Assembly (NCBI RefSeq): GCF_009830105.1 | Contig: NZ_WURB01000005.1 | Coordinates: forward strand, 248,001-312,000 | DNA length: 64,000 bases | From: Microvirga makkahensis | GTDB taxonomy: Bacteria > Pseudomonadota > Alphaproteobacteria > Rhizobiales > Beijerinckiaceae | Direction of reading: 5' to 3' | Shown here: positions 1 through 8,453 of the stretch, one piece after another | How the letters are laid out: each line of letters starts with the position of its first letter | Position numbering within the stretch: position 1 is the first letter of the stretch | Translations under genes and position numbers: made by a program | Notes under the pieces: generated by a model | What the model was told of the DNA's origin: nothing | Seen by the model: only the letters and a program-made list of their open reading frames with translations | Databases searched by the model: none

Positions 1-458
1 ATGGCCGGAGCCGCGACTGCGGCGGCCAGGGGGCGGTTCCCCCGGATCAGGGCAATGTTGACGCTGTACTCTCCCGTGCCGTGAATGAAGTCGCGTGTAC
101 CGTCGAGAGGATCGACCAGAAAGAAGAATTCGTCCGTATGGGTGGTGCTGGCCGTTTCCTCGGCCACTACCGGAACCCCGGGCCACGCTTCGTCGAGTCG
201 TCTAAGGATCAGCCGTTCCGCAGCCAGATCGGCTGCCGTGGTGGGGCTTCCGTCGTCCTTGATGCGCCTTTCGATTAGGGCATTTTCCATGCTTCTCAGA
301 AGTTGGGCGGCTTCCACGGCTATGGGGGCAAGCCTCAGGGCGATTTCATCAGGATGGGAAGCATCAGGGAGCATGATGGGTTTGTGCCTGTTCTCGAAAG
401 ACCTGTCGATCTCTTTTAGCTGCTTTCCAAAGAACTCGTAGCCGGGTATCCGGTTCAT
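1..458 (-). CDS. cysQ: 3'(2'),5'-bisphosphate nucleotidase CysQ, 3' end cut by window edge
   Basis: This is a member of the inositol-monophosphatase family, which typically removes phosphate from 3'-phosphoadenosine 5'-phosphate in sulfate assimilation. Only the first 152 codons are present, because the gene runs off the left edge. Reading leftwards from the ATG at 458, I see the N-terminal KDDGSPTTAAD motif (residues 68-78), an acidic pair AEE (99-101) and the metal-binding DPLDGTRDF motif (116-124), in the order expected for CysQ. It diverges from chpT with about 90 bases between the two starts. The family is clear. CysQ rather than another inositol phosphatase is favoured by the KxDGSPxTxAD form of the first motif. 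Confidence 0.82.
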   Translation of the reverse strand, partial: MNRIPGYEFFGKQLKEIDRSFENRHKPIMLPDASHPDEIALRLAPIAVEAAQLLRSMENALIERRIKDDGSPTTAADLAAERLILRRLDEAWPGVPVVAEETASTTHTDEFFFLVDPLDGTRDFIHGTGEYSVNIALIRGNRPLAAAVAAPA

Positions 459-547
459 GTTCTCTTTCCTGTTGGGCTGTATTCGTGAAACCTGAGATCC
501 AGAATTTCATGAATCCAGCCCTGAACTTACGGTGTTCCGGAGCCCTT

Positions 548-1189
548 ATGGCCACCATCTCTCTTGATTCGCTCGACCTCGCGGCTCTCCTTTGCTCGCG
601 CGTCTGCCATGACGTGATTTCGCCGGTGGGCGCGATCGTCAACGGACTCGAGGTCCTGGAGGACGACAGTGACACCTCCATGCGGGAATTCGCGCTCGAC
701 CTGATCCAGAAGAGTGCCCGGCAGGCCTCCGCCCGACTTCAGTTCGCCCGCCTCGCCTTCGGTGCCGCAGGCTCAGCCGGAGCGTCCATCGATCTCGGCG
801 ATGCCGAGCAGGTGGCGCGCGGTCTCTTCCTCGACGACAAGATCACCTTCGCTTGGTCATCGCCGCGTCTCCTGTTCCCGAAGAACCGCGTCAAGCTCCT
901 CCTCAACCTGGTCATGATCGCCATCACGGCCATTCCTCGCGGCGGCTCGATCGCGGTGACGGTGGCGGGCGATGCGGAGCACTGCGAGTTCACGATCAAG
1001 GCCAAGGGCCTCAACGCGCGCATCCCCGCCCATTCGCAGGATCTGCTCGCCGGCCATTCGGAATCCGGTACGGTAGATGCCCACGGCATTCAGATCTACT
1101 ACGCCGGCATGGTGGCGCGTGCATCCAATATGAGCATTGCCTTCCGCATCGACGGTGATGAAGTGACGATCACGTCGACGACGATCTGA
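548..1189 (+). CDS. chpT: Histidine phosphotransferase ChpT
   Basis: The encoded protein relays phosphate from the hybrid kinase CckA to the response regulator CtrA, the master cell-cycle switch of alphaproteobacteria. The N-terminus has the ChpT signature: LAALLCSRVCHDVISPVGA, with the phospho-accepting His at about residue 21 of a 213-residue protein, followed by helices and a degenerate ATPase-like domain. An upstream in-frame ATG at 485 would add 21 unconserved residues, so I chose 548, which starts MATISLDSLDL. It faces ctrA convergently, with ctrA about 315 bases away on the other strand. Finding chpT next to its target makes the assignment firm. Confidence 0.88.
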   Translation: MATISLDSLDLAALLCSRVCHDVISPVGAIVNGLEVLEDDSDTSMREFALDLIQKSARQASARLQFARLAFGAAGSAGASIDLGDAEQVARGLFLDDKITFAWSSPRLLFPKNRVKLLLNLVMIAITAIPRGGSIAVTVAGDAEHCEFTIKAKGLNARIPAHSQDLLAGHSESGTVDAHGIQIYYAGMVARASNMSIAFRIDGDEVTITSTTI

Positions 1190-1450
1190 GGCACCGTTTC
1201 GGACGGGATACTCCGGACGAGTAGCGCGTCCGCCCTGTTCTCGTGCTTCCGCCGCAGGTTTGTCCGGGGTGAGCAATGCGCCTGCAGTTCCGTTCAGGGC
1301 TGTCGGCGTCGATTGCATCGCCTCGGCGAGACTTCTCTTCGTGCGGGAGGCGATGAGCCCGCATGGCGGGCGGCGAGCCATCTCACAAGGATCTGCGCGC
1401 AAGCAACCGGCATGCACATTGAGTCCTCTCGCTTCGCGAGGTGACCGGCC

Positions 1451-1480
1451 AAATAAAAAGCCCGGTCAATGACCGGGCAT
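1451..1480 (-). terminator. Rho-independent terminator of ctrA
   Basis: A perfect 8-bp stem (GCCCGGTC/GACCGGGC, three-base loop) at 1460-1478 is followed on the minus strand by CTTTTTATTT. It lies 27 bases past the ctrA stop. The plus strand also has a T-rich run, so it may work in both directions between the convergent chpT and ctrA. Confidence 0.8.
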
Positions 1481-1504
1481 ATTTTGTTTTGCCTGATGCC
1501 TCGC

Positions 1505-2206
1505 TTAGATCGCGATGCGCTCGTCCGACTCGTTGGGCTCGCGCAGCACGTATCCTCGCCCCCAAACGGTCTCGATGTAGTTCTTGCCCTGCGAGGCATT
1601 GGCAAGTTTCTTGCGCAGCTTGCAGATGAACACGTCGATGATTTTCAGTTCCGGCTCGTCCATGCCGCCATAGAGATGGTTCAGGAACATCTCCTTGGTG
1701 AGGGTCGTTCCCTTGCGCAGGGAGAGCAGTTCCAGCATCTGATATTCCTTGCCGGTCAGATGCACGCGAGCGCCGCCGACCTCGACCGTCTTGGTGTCGA
1801 GATTCACGACGAGGTCACCCGTTGTGATGACCGATTGCGCATGGCCCTTCGATCGCCGCACGATGGCGTGAATGCGGGCGACCATCTCGTCCTTGTGGAA
1901 CGGTTTCGTCAGGTAGTCGTCGGCGCCAAAACCGAGGCCCTTCACCTTGTCTTCGATGCCGGCCATGCCGGAGAGGATCAGGATCGGCGTCTTCACCTTC
2001 GCGACGCGTAGCGTGCGCAGCACCTCGTAGCCCGACATGTCGGGAAGGTTCAGGTCGAGAAGGATGATGTCGTAGTCGTATAACTTGCCGAGGTCGATGC
2101 CCTCTTCGCCGAGATCCGTCGTATAGATATTGAAGTTCTCGGACTTCAGCATCAGCTCGATGCTTTGCGCTGTCGCGCTGTCGTCTTCGATGAGAAGTAC
2201 GCGCAT
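1505..2206 (-). CDS. ctrA: Cell-cycle response regulator CtrA
   Basis: CtrA is an OmpR-type DNA-binding response regulator that controls the cell cycle, flagella and replication in alphaproteobacteria. The protein is 233 residues from the ATG at 2206, the canonical CtrA length; a longer reading from 2224 adds six unlikely residues. The receiver domain has the acidic pocket at E7/D8/D9, the phospho-acceptor D51 ([17 protein letters not shown]) and the Lys of LTKPFHKDE. The C-terminal winged helix contains [17 protein letters not shown] and the recognition region [16 protein letters not shown]. The upstream region has three GANTC sites and TTAAC half-sites, as expected for a CcrM- and CtrA-regulated promoter. 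Confidence 0.96.
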   Translation of the reverse strand: MRVLLIEDDSATAQSIELMLKSENFNIYTTDLGEEGIDLGKLYDYDIILLDLNLPDMSGYEVLRTLRVAKVKTPILILSGMAGIEDKVKGLGFGADDYLTKPFHKDEMVARIHAIVRRSKGHAQSVITTGDLVVNLDTKTVEVGGARVHLTGKEYQMLELLSLRKGTTLTKEMFLNHLYGGMDEPELKIIDVFICKLRKKLANASQGKNYIETVWGRGYVLREPNESDERIAI

Positions 2207-2731
2207 GTCTATTCCCCAGCCCACGCCCTGGAGCTTGCGGGTCGCTTGCCGCTACCCATCCGCCACCGGGCCTGCAGCGGATGCCCTTTTGCACTGATTC
2301 GTAATGCTAGTTCGGAATGGTTAACAAACCCTGATTCCTGCATGCAAGCGCTTAACGACATGGCCTCGCCAATCTGTCGCTCAAAGTGCTCAGCCTGTGG
2401 ATTCGCGATAACCATAGGGAACTCCACCGCTCCGTCCGAAACTGTTGCAAACGAAGGATTTCGCTTGCATGTGCCTGTCGCTCTTCCGAAACTTTAGACG
2501 TACTGGAGCAGTGTTAACGAAATGGGTAAACGAAAGGTTGATGCAAGCCTGGCGCAAGCCTCGCGCCGGTCCGGTGCCGGGGGCGGCGTGTTAGGGATCT
2601 GTCCCTGCAGGCTTTTTCATCCTCTGCGGTAAGGAAGAGTCAACTTCCATGCACGATGATGTCTCATGCCTCACGGATAACTGAGCGATCCGGCAGGCAC
2701 GTGAAACAGCGACGTGTGGAGTTGAATCAAA
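2207..2731. promoter_or_regulatory. ctrA/fliJ divergent regulatory region with three GANTC sites
   Basis: This is 525 bases without a convincing gene. GATTC sites occur at 2296-2300, 2333-2337 and 2400-2404. These are the target of the cell-cycle methylase CcrM, which controls ctrA promoters in Caulobacter. TTAAC half-sites lie at 2321-2325 and 2352-2356. A further GTTAAC at 2513-2518 is followed at wrong spacing by GGTAAAC. The region probably holds the ctrA promoters and the fliJ promoter. No -35/-10 boxes could be fixed by eye. Confidence 0.5.
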
Positions 2732-3133
2732 ATGAAGTCGCGGGATACGCTCATCCGCCTCAAGCGCTTTCAAGTCGACGAGAAACGTCGGAGGGTGGCG
2801 CAGATCGAGATGATGATCGCCGAGTTCGACCGCATGGCGGCTGACCTCGATCGGGAGATCTCAGCGGAGGAGCAGAAGGCCGGGATCACCGATCCGAACC
2901 ATTTCGCCTATCCGACCTATGCTCGCGCCGCGGCCCAGCGGCGGGACAACCTTCGCATGTCGGCTCAGAACCTGCACAATCAGCTCGATGATGCCAAGGC
3001 CGAACTCGGTGAGGCTTTCGAGGAATTGAAGAGAGCCGAAAGCCTTGAGGATCGGGAGCGCGGCAGCGAGCGGACTGTGGATCCTGCCATCAGCCAGATG
3101 GGCCAGGCACGCGCCATGCGTGCAACCGCCTGA
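2732..3133 (+). CDS. fliJ: Flagellar export chaperone FliJ
   Basis: The 133-residue protein is almost entirely charged helix with heptad spacing (RLKRFQVDEKRRRVAQIEMMIAEF at the start). This fits FliJ, a coiled-coil component of the flagellar type III export ATPase complex that is usually about 140 residues. A fliJ homologue beside ctrA is a familiar arrangement in Hyphomicrobiales, and that supports the call more than sequence motifs, of which FliJ has few. It has its own strong terminator directly downstream, so it is a single-gene unit. An unrelated coiled-coil protein cannot be fully excluded. Confidence 0.75.
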   Translation: MKSRDTLIRLKRFQVDEKRRRVAQIEMMIAEFDRMAADLDREISAEEQKAGITDPNHFAYPTYARAAAQRRDNLRMSAQNLHNQLDDAKAELGEAFEELKRAESLEDRERGSERTVDPAISQMGQARAMRATA

Positions 3134-3159
3134 TCTGTTACATCTGCACGGATCGAAGA

Positions 3160-3191
3160 GGACGTGTCGGTCCGCGACACGTCCTTTTCCT
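3160..3191 (+). terminator. Rho-independent terminator of fliJ
   Basis: A 10-bp perfect stem, GGACGTGTCG (3160-3169) and CGACACGTCC (3175-3184) with a five-base loop, is followed by TTTTCCTTG. It lies 26 bases after the fliJ stop and just outside the convergent GNAT gene. Confidence 0.88.
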
Positions 3192-3198
3192 TGTTCGG

Positions 3199-3810
3199 TT
3201 AGTCGAGCACAGGCACATGAGGCGCGCAATCGCGCGGAAGGTGGCCCTGGAGTCGTGGATCATCCGCGACCTCGATGGCGCGCCGATAGGGCATAAATCC
3301 TGCGCGCATATAGAAGGCGAGTGCAGCCGGGTGATCGAGGCTGCAAGTGTGAACGAAGAAGCGATCAATCGGATGTGCGAAGGCCCGGCGGATGGCCTCG
3401 TTCACGAGGAAGCGTCCGGTTCCCTTTCCGACGGCTCCGGGCACGAGGCCAAGGAAGACCAATTCGGCTTCCCTTTCGGACCGGAAATCGAGTTCCAAGA
3501 GTCCGATGTCGTTCTGGCCGTCGCGCAGGGCATAGGCTTCGACTTTCGGATCGCCGAGAATACCGGAAAGCTCCTCATCGGACATCGCCAGGCGGCTGAA
3601 CCAGAGCCAGGGCTCGCCGATCCGGCGATATAGCGTTCTGTACCGGTCGGCATCCGAGCTGAGAGACTGGAGAGACCAACCCTCCTGAGCCTGCTCACGT
3701 AGAGCAGGGGGAGGGGAGCGCATCTCGAGATAGGTCACGATGGCCGCGATTTTCCGGGACGGCAGATCCGTATAGCCGTCGAGGTTCAGTAATGTCTGGG
3801 GTGTCGTCAT
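3199..3810 (-). CDS. GNAT-family N-acetyltransferase
   Basis: This is a 203-residue protein with a GNAT acetyl-CoA-binding segment, LGLVPGAVGKGTGRFLVNEA (about 120-139), where GKGTG fits the pyrophosphate-binding R/Q-x-x-G-x-G/A loop. It continues into a typical C-terminal strand-helix, HPAALAFYMRAGF. The acetylated substrate cannot be told from sequence. I start it at the ATG at 3810 (MTTPQTLLNLDGYTD). The open frame extends 41 codons further upstream but that part looks non-coding. It is convergent with fliJ and divergent from the YbhN-type gene. Confidence 0.8.
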   Translation of the reverse strand: MTTPQTLLNLDGYTDLPSRKIAAIVTYLEMRSPPPALREQAQEGWSLQSLSSDADRYRTLYRRIGEPWLWFSRLAMSDEELSGILGDPKVEAYALRDGQNDIGLLELDFRSEREAELVFLGLVPGAVGKGTGRFLVNEAIRRAFAHPIDRFFVHTCSLDHPAALAFYMRAGFMPYRRAIEVADDPRLQGHLPRDCAPHVPVLD

Positions 3811-4012
3811 GGGGTACCCTTGCATCCGGTCGCCGGAGCACCGCTCTGTCACGGGTTCCGTCGAAGAGCAATGGCGAGCAGGGAAGATCCGGCGATCCGG
3901 CAACATGACCGCCGGACCGGACGTTATGTCCATCCTTCCCAGGGCGTTTCCTCTTGCGGTTCGAACGGATTATAGGGCACAGAAGAGGAAATAAAGGAGC
4001 ACGACCGTCTCG

Positions 4013-5026
4013 ATGAAGAAAGTGCGTGAGTTCATCTGGCCAGTCATCGGGCTTGCCGCGGTCGTCATATCCATCGGGCTTCTTTATCGCGAACTCCGTG
4101 GCATGTCCCTCGACGATGTCTGGGACAGCCTGACGGCAGTGCCCGCTCAACGTTACGCGCTGGCAGGCCTGTCGACCCTCGTCGCGTATGCCGCCCTGGC
4201 CTGGTATGATCGTATAGCGCTTCTTCATCTTGGCGTGCGCCACATCTCCTGGCTCTTCGTTTCCATTACCTCCTTCACCACCTATGCTTTGTCCCACAAT
4301 ATCGGCGCTTCGGTGTTTTCCGGCGCGGTCGTGCGCTATCGGGCCTACACGTCCAAGGGCCTGAGTGCGCCGCAGATTGCCGTTCTGGTGGCGCTGTGCT
4401 CCTTCACCTTTGGTCTCGGAACCATCCTCCTCGGTGGCGTGGCGCTCACCGTCAATCCGACGCTCCTGCATCGTCTGGAAGACCTGCTGCCTTCCGTGAT
4501 CACAAATCCGGCGACGGCCCGGGGGGTCGGGCTGCTGTTTCTCGGCTTCGTCGCGCTCTACGTGGTGGGCTCCATTCTCCATCTGCCCCCGTTGGTCATC
4601 CGCAAGGCCAAGCTGGAATACCCGCGCCCCGCCATCATGGTGCGTCAGCTGATCGCCGCTCCGCTCGAGTTGCTGGGCGCCGCCGGCATCATCTACTTCG
4701 TGCTCCCGGCACATCTCGAACCGAGCTTCATGGTCGTGCTCGCGGTGTTCCTCGCCTCGTTCTCGGCGGCTCTGGTGAGTCACGCGCCCGGAGGGCTCGG
4801 CGTGTTTGAACTCGTGTTCCTGACTGCGATGCCGGATATCCCCAAGGCGGATGTGCTCGCGGCGCTCATCATCTTCCGACTGTTCTATCTCCTGATCCCG
4901 TTCGCAATGTCGCTCGTGGTGGTGCTCCTCTTCGAGCGGGCCCGGCTGGCACAGGCCTGGCGCACACGGGGAGCGACCGACAGCAGTTCCGTCCCGCCGC
5001 CGCCGCTCTCCGGCACCGATCGGTAG
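4013..5026 (+). CDS. YbhN/UPF0104-type integral membrane protein (LPG synthase TM-domain family)
   Basis: The 337-residue protein has about eight hydrophobic segments and the conserved core of the lysylphosphatidylglycerol-synthase transmembrane family. Visible features are TTYALSHNIGASVFSGAVVRYR near 90-112 and SHAPGGLGVFELVF near 250. It lacks the cytoplasmic aminoacyl-transferase domain of MprF, so it is the stand-alone form. The function of stand-alone members is poorly defined; some affect lipid or polysaccharide handling. The C-terminal tail is short and proline-rich. It appears monocistronic. Confidence 0.78.
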   Translation: MKKVREFIWPVIGLAAVVISIGLLYRELRGMSLDDVWDSLTAVPAQRYALAGLSTLVAYAALAWYDRIALLHLGVRHISWLFVSITSFTTYALSHNIGASVFSGAVVRYRAYTSKGLSAPQIAVLVALCSFTFGLGTILLGGVALTVNPTLLHRLEDLLPSVITNPATARGVGLLFLGFVALYVVGSILHLPPLVIRKAKLEYPRPAIMVRQLIAAPLELLGAAGIIYFVLPAHLEPSFMVVLAVFLASFSAALVSHAPGGLGVFELVFLTAMPDIPKADVLAALIIFRLFYLLIPFAMSLVVVLLFERARLAQAWRTRGATDSSSVPPPPLSGTDR

Positions 5027-5141
5027 GATCGTCCGGGGAAGGAGAGGGCGGGACCGGCGATGGGCGCGGGGCGGGGTTCACGGATGACGCCCGTCCCTAG
5101 AGCCGGGCTGTGGGGCGGAGGCACGCTCCAGAGCTCGGGCC

Positions 5142-5426
5142 TCAAGCGGCGAGCGGAGGCTTTTGGCCCGGCTCCGGCACGGGAATGCCGGCTTCCATGT
5201 ACTCGTTCAGCTTGTTGCGCAGCGTGCGGATTGAGATGCCGAGGATGCGGGCTGCATGGGTTCTGTTGCCCAGGCAATGGGCCAGCGTATCCAGGATCAG
5301 GCGGCGTTCCACATCGGCGATGGTGTGTCCCACCAGAATGCGTCGGAGCGCTTCCGCGGTCTGGTCGGCGACGGACGAGGGCAAAACGGCTGCATTCGAA
5401 GGGGCGAGGGGCTGCTTTTCCGTCAT
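5142..5426 (-). CDS. Small Fis-type helix-turn-helix DNA-binding protein
   Basis: A 94-residue protein ends in a Fis/NtrC-type C-terminal HTH (HCLGNRTHAARILGISIRTLRNKLNEY, about residues 50-76). It has no ATPase or receiver domain. The HTH closely resembles that of FlbD, the flagellar sigma-54 activator, so it may be a stand-alone relative. I prefer the ATG at 5426; a GTG at 5444 would add six residues. A near-consensus CtrA site lies 68-83 bases upstream, and the next minus-strand gene is sciP, so it probably belongs to the CtrA regulon. Its exact role is unknown. Confidence 0.72.
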   Translation of the reverse strand: MTEKQPLAPSNAAVLPSSVADQTAEALRRILVGHTIADVERRLILDTLAHCLGNRTHAARILGISIRTLRNKLNEYMEAGIPVPEPGQKPPLAA

Positions 5427-5493
5427 GTCCTGGGCGCTGCGCACGATTCGTACCTATCCAAGTGAAGGGCAAGGATTTATGCCCAAGCTATGG

Positions 5494-5509
5494 TTAGGAA
5501 TATCTTAAC
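5494..5509 (-). promoter_or_regulatory. Candidate CtrA-binding site upstream of the Fis-type HTH gene
   Basis: Read on the minus strand, this is TTAA-N7-CTAAC, one base from the CtrA consensus TTAA-N7-TTAAC. It lies in the position expected to overlap a promoter of the HTH gene starting at 5426. Confidence 0.55.
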
Positions 5510-5545
5510 AGCGCAGCTTCCCGCCGGTTGACGAGGCATCCGGAA

Positions 5546-5580
5546 CGAAAAGGGCGCCGCTCGATGAAAGCAGCGCCTCG
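5546..5580 (-). terminator. Probable terminator of sciP
   Basis: On the minus strand an imperfect stem (AGGCGCTGC pairing with GCGGCGCCCT, one bulge) is followed by TTTTCG. It starts 28 bases past the sciP stop. Confidence 0.6.
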
Positions 5581-5607
5581 TTCTCATTTGCTGTCGTACC
5601 GATAGGC

Positions 5608-5883
5608 TCACTGCCGATATTGTTGAATGCGGGTCGTCCGGAGGCCGGCGAGGCCATGCTGATCGATGGACATTTGCCAGCTCAGAAATTCCTCGGTGGT
5701 CAGCGTATAGCGCTGGCAGGCTTCTTCCAGGCTCAGCAGGCCGCCACGGACGGCGGCGACGACTTCGGCCTTGCGGCGGATGACCCAGCGGCGGGTGCTG
5801 GAGGGTGGCAGGTCGGCAATCGTCAGGGGACTGCCGTCGGGCCCAATGACATATTTGACCCTTGGGCGGTGGGGTTCGGTCAT
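5608..5883 (-). CDS. sciP: CtrA inhibitor SciP (DUF1153 family)
   Basis: SciP is a small DNA-mimic-free HTH protein that binds CtrA and blocks its activation of target promoters late in the Caulobacter cell cycle. The 91-residue protein has the family core: YVIGPDGSPLTIADLPP near the N-terminus, RWVIRRKAEVVAAV, then SLEEACQRYTLTTEEFLSWQ, the last being an HTH. I start it at the ATG at 5883; the frame extends 12 codons upstream without conserved sequence. Its neighbours ctrA and chpT and a candidate CtrA box 119 bases upstream fit the known circuit in which CtrA activates sciP. Confidence 0.88.
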   Translation of the reverse strand: MTEPHRPRVKYVIGPDGSPLTIADLPPSSTRRWVIRRKAEVVAAVRGGLLSLEEACQRYTLTTEEFLSWQMSIDQHGLAGLRTTRIQQYRQ

Positions 5884-6001
5884 GATACGCTCACACAAAA
5901 ATTCAACGACCTTAGACAAGCTCGAACCTAGAGGGTGGGGCTTAATGTTTTCCTAAGCCCGTCCAAGCGGTTACGAGTGAGCCTAAGCTTAGCCATAAAC
6001 G

Positions 6002-6016
6002 TTAACACAGACTTAT
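6002..6016 (-). promoter_or_regulatory. Candidate CtrA-binding site between sciP and mnmA
   Basis: The minus strand reads ATAA-N7-TTAAC, one base from the TTAA-N7-TTAAC consensus. It lies 119 bases upstream of sciP and 95 upstream of mnmA. Control of sciP is more likely, because sciP is CtrA-activated in Caulobacter. Confidence 0.5.
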
Positions 6017-6110
6017 TGCGGCACGTTTCTCTTTAAGAATTCACCGGCCATCGCTATAGAAGAGCTTTGACCCCTCCCGTGCGCCGCCTTGAACGGCGCC
6101 TCTGGATGGA

Positions 6111-7268
6111 ATGATGCTCAATTCACTCGATCTTCCCAAGGCTCCCGCCGAGACCCGCGTCGTGGTTGCGATGTCGGGCGGCGTGGATTCATCCGTCGTG
6201 GCGGCCTTGCTCAAGCAGCAGGGCTATGACGTCATCGGCATCACGCTTCAGCTTTACGACCATGGCGAAGCCGCGCACCGGAAGGGCGCCTGCTGCGCCG
6301 GGCAGGACATCTACGATGCCCGCCGGGTGGCGGAGGCCATCGGCATCCCCCACTACGTTCTCGATTATGAGGAACGCTTCCGCGCGGCCGTGATCGACCG
6401 GTTCACCCAGAGCTATCTGGCAGGCGAGACGCCGATCCCCTGCGTCGAGTGCAATCGTTCCATCAAGTTCCGGGATCTCCTGGAAACGGCCAGGGAACTC
6501 GGAGCCGACGTGCTGGCCACGGGCCATTACGTGGCAAGCCGCCGCCTGCCCGACGGGCGTCGCGCCCTTCACCGGGCCGCCGATCCGGATCGGGATCAGA
6601 GCTACTTCCTTTACGCCACGACGGCGGAGCAGCTCGACCTTCTGAGATTTCCCTTAGGGGAACTCCCCAAGGAAAAGACCCGTGACCTTGCCCGCCAGTT
6701 CGGGCTCACGGTGGCCGAGAAGGCCGACAGCCAGGATATCTGCTTCGTCACGCAGGGGCGCTACAGCGACGTCATCGAGCGTCTGAAGCCCGGCGCCGTG
6801 CACGGAGGGGAGATCGTCCACGTGGACGGGCGCGTGCTCGGCCGGCACGAGGGCATCATCCACTACACCGTCGGTCAGCGGAAGGGCCTGGGCCTCTCCG
6901 TAGGAGAGCCGCTTTATGTGGTGCGTCTCGACGCTGCCGAGGCCCGGGTGGTGGTAGGACCTCGCGAGGCGCTCGCCACGCGTCTCATCCGGATCGCGGA
7001 CGTGAACTGGCTCGGCGACGTGCCGCTGGATTCTCTGGGAGAGCAGGGGCTGGAAGTGGCCGTGCGCGTTCGCTCCACCCGTGAGCCGCGCCCAGCAATC
7101 CTCCGGTCAACAGGAACCGGGATTACTGTCGAGCTGTTATCGGCGGAAGATGGGGTGTCTCCCGGTCAAGCTTGTGTCATTTATGAGAGCGATGCTCCGC
7201 GGGCACGGGTGCTTGGCGGAGGAACCATCGCCCGCACCGCTGCCGAAGCCGCTCCCGCTGCGGCCTGA
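6111..7268 (+). CDS. mnmA: tRNA-specific 2-thiouridylase MnmA
   Basis: MnmA activates U34 of tRNA-Lys, -Glu and -Gln with ATP and replaces its 2-oxygen with sulfur. The 385-residue protein has the PP-loop SGGVDSSV (22-29), the first catalytic Cys in [11 protein letters not shown] (C111) and the second in QDICFV (C211), with the family's usual spacing. The middle holds ATGHYV, DQSYFLY and [10 protein letters not shown], all hallmarks. The start is ATG ATG at 6111. The downstream pmtA begins 21 bases after the stop, so the two may be co-transcribed. Confidence 0.97.
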   Translation: MMLNSLDLPKAPAETRVVVAMSGGVDSSVVAALLKQQGYDVIGITLQLYDHGEAAHRKGACCAGQDIYDARRVAEAIGIPHYVLDYEERFRAAVIDRFTQSYLAGETPIPCVECNRSIKFRDLLETARELGADVLATGHYVASRRLPDGRRALHRAADPDRDQSYFLYATTAEQLDLLRFPLGELPKEKTRDLARQFGLTVAEKADSQDICFVTQGRYSDVIERLKPGAVHGGEIVHVDGRVLGRHEGIIHYTVGQRKGLGLSVGEPLYVVRLDAAEARVVVGPREALATRLIRIADVNWLGDVPLDSLGEQGLEVAVRVRSTREPRPAILRSTGTGITVELLSAEDGVSPGQACVIYESDAPRARVLGGGTIARTAAEAAPAAA

Positions 7269-7289
7269 GGCGTCTCTAAAGGAACCTGC

Positions 7290-7931
7290 ATGACGGATGG
7301 AGCGACCACGGCTCTGATGCGCAAAGCCTATGCGCGTTGGGCACCGATCTATGACCTTGTCTACGACAAGCTGACGGAGCCGGCCGCTCGCGCCGCCGTG
7401 AACGCAGCGGTAGCCTGCGGTCCCAAAGTGCTGGAGGCCGGGGTCGGCACCGGGCTGTCTCTCGGCTACTATCCCAAGCATGCCGAGGTCTACGGGGTCG
7501 ATCTCTCCGAGGACATGCTGCGCCGGGCGCAGGACAAGGTGGAGAAACGCGGCCTGTCCCACGTGAAGAGCCTGCAGGTCATGGACGTGACCCGTCTCGG
7601 ATATCCCGATCAGACCTTCGACGCGGTCACGGCCCAGTTCATCATCACCCTCGTGCCGGAGCCCGAGGTTGCGCTCGCCGAATTCGCCCGTGTCCTGAAG
7701 CCGGGCGGGGAGATCGTTCTCGCGAACCACTGGGGGCAGCCGTCGGGAGCCATTGCCGCTCTCGAGGAGATGGCGGCTCCGCTTGCCAAGGCCATCGGCT
7801 GGAGTTCCTCCTTCAAGGCGGCCCGGGTCGAGAGCTGGGCCCGTAGCACCGGGTTCATGGAGGTGGTCGAGTTGAGACCGCTCTTTCCTGCCGGGTTCTT
7901 CAAGCTTATGAGAATCAAGAAGCGGGCTTGA
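7290..7931 (+). CDS. pmtA: Class I SAM methyltransferase, probably phosphatidylethanolamine N-methyltransferase PmtA
   Basis: The 213-residue cytosolic methyltransferase has motif I KVLEAGVGTG (46-55), VYGVDLSEDML and a motif IV region FDAVTAQFIITLVPEP. The order and the start RKAYARWAPIYDLVYDKL match the Rhodobacter-type PmtA that turns phosphatidylethanolamine into phosphatidylcholine, a lipid common in alphaproteobacteria. A related UbiE-like enzyme is the main alternative. It follows mnmA closely and ends in a terminator that overlaps its stop codon. Confidence 0.72.
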   Translation: MTDGATTALMRKAYARWAPIYDLVYDKLTEPAARAAVNAAVACGPKVLEAGVGTGLSLGYYPKHAEVYGVDLSEDMLRRAQDKVEKRGLSHVKSLQVMDVTRLGYPDQTFDAVTAQFIITLVPEPEVALAEFARVLKPGGEIVLANHWGQPSGAIAALEEMAAPLAKAIGWSSSFKAARVESWARSTGFMEVVELRPLFPAGFFKLMRIKKRA

Positions 7932-7948
7932 GGGCCCGTTTTCCTTTT
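7923..7948 (+). terminator. Terminator of mnmA-pmtA
   Basis: A CGGGC/GCCCG stem that includes the pmtA stop codon in its loop is followed by TTTTCCTTTT. Confidence 0.65.
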
Positions 7949-8030
7949 GAGGGCCCGATCGGGTGACTTTCGGGGCCGGAGCCCTATTTCCTGCTCTCAA
8001 GTGCCCGTGCTCTTCACGAAAGTCATTCTC

Positions 8031-8249
8031 ATGCGCCTCTTCATGTTCACCTCTCAAGCCAAGGAAGATCTGCACGCTTTCGCAGGCGATGAATCCGGTA
8101 GCAAGCTTCCGGCCAAATACGGCCCCTGGGGGCTGACCGGTACCCTCAGTTCCCGTGAGGCTCCTCCGCACAAGTTCTCCCGCCGCGCCATTGAGCAGGC
8201 GATCTCCACGGAAGGCTTTCAGCTCTGGCGCATGAAGGCGAAGGGCTGA
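8031..8249 (+). CDS. Small conserved-looking hypothetical protein
   Basis: A 72-residue protein begins MRLFMFTSQAKEDLHAFAG. The ORF extends upstream to 7947, but the ATG at 8031 is the credible start, because the upstream part overlaps the terminator region. It has no membrane segment or signal peptide. The C-terminal half (PHKFSRRAIEQAISTEGFQLWRMK) looks like a compact alpha/beta fold. I recognise similar small proteins in Rhizobiales but know no function for them. Confidence 0.6.
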   Translation: MRLFMFTSQAKEDLHAFAGDESGSKLPAKYGPWGLTGTLSSREAPPHKFSRRAIEQAISTEGFQLWRMKAKG

Positions 8250-8453
8250 GACCCCTCGCAGGGGGAACAGCCTGTCCGTCCGTTCAGGCCCCGGCAGTGT
8301 CGTCCTCTGCGGCACTGGCAAGGGACGCAGCCCTTCGGGGTCGGAAAAGAAACCGCCATAAAAATGCCGGTTGAGCCCGCCTCTTTCTTGACACCCGGGT
8401 ACAATCTTCCCTATATCGCCCATGCCTGACGCGGGGGACACCCCGCGACCTGG

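Noticed and set aside
2513..2531. CtrA-like site GTTAAC...GGTAAAC upstream of fliJ
   Set aside because: The second half does not fit TTAA at a seven-base spacing on either strand; only one good half-site is present.
3695..4783. 362-codon minus-strand open frame
   Set aside because: Antisense to the YbhN-type membrane protein and composed of low-complexity charged residues.
7137..8441. 434-codon minus-strand open frame across mnmA, pmtA and the next gene
   Set aside because: It is antisense to clearly recognisable proteins and has no family resemblance; long antisense frames are common in GC-rich DNA.
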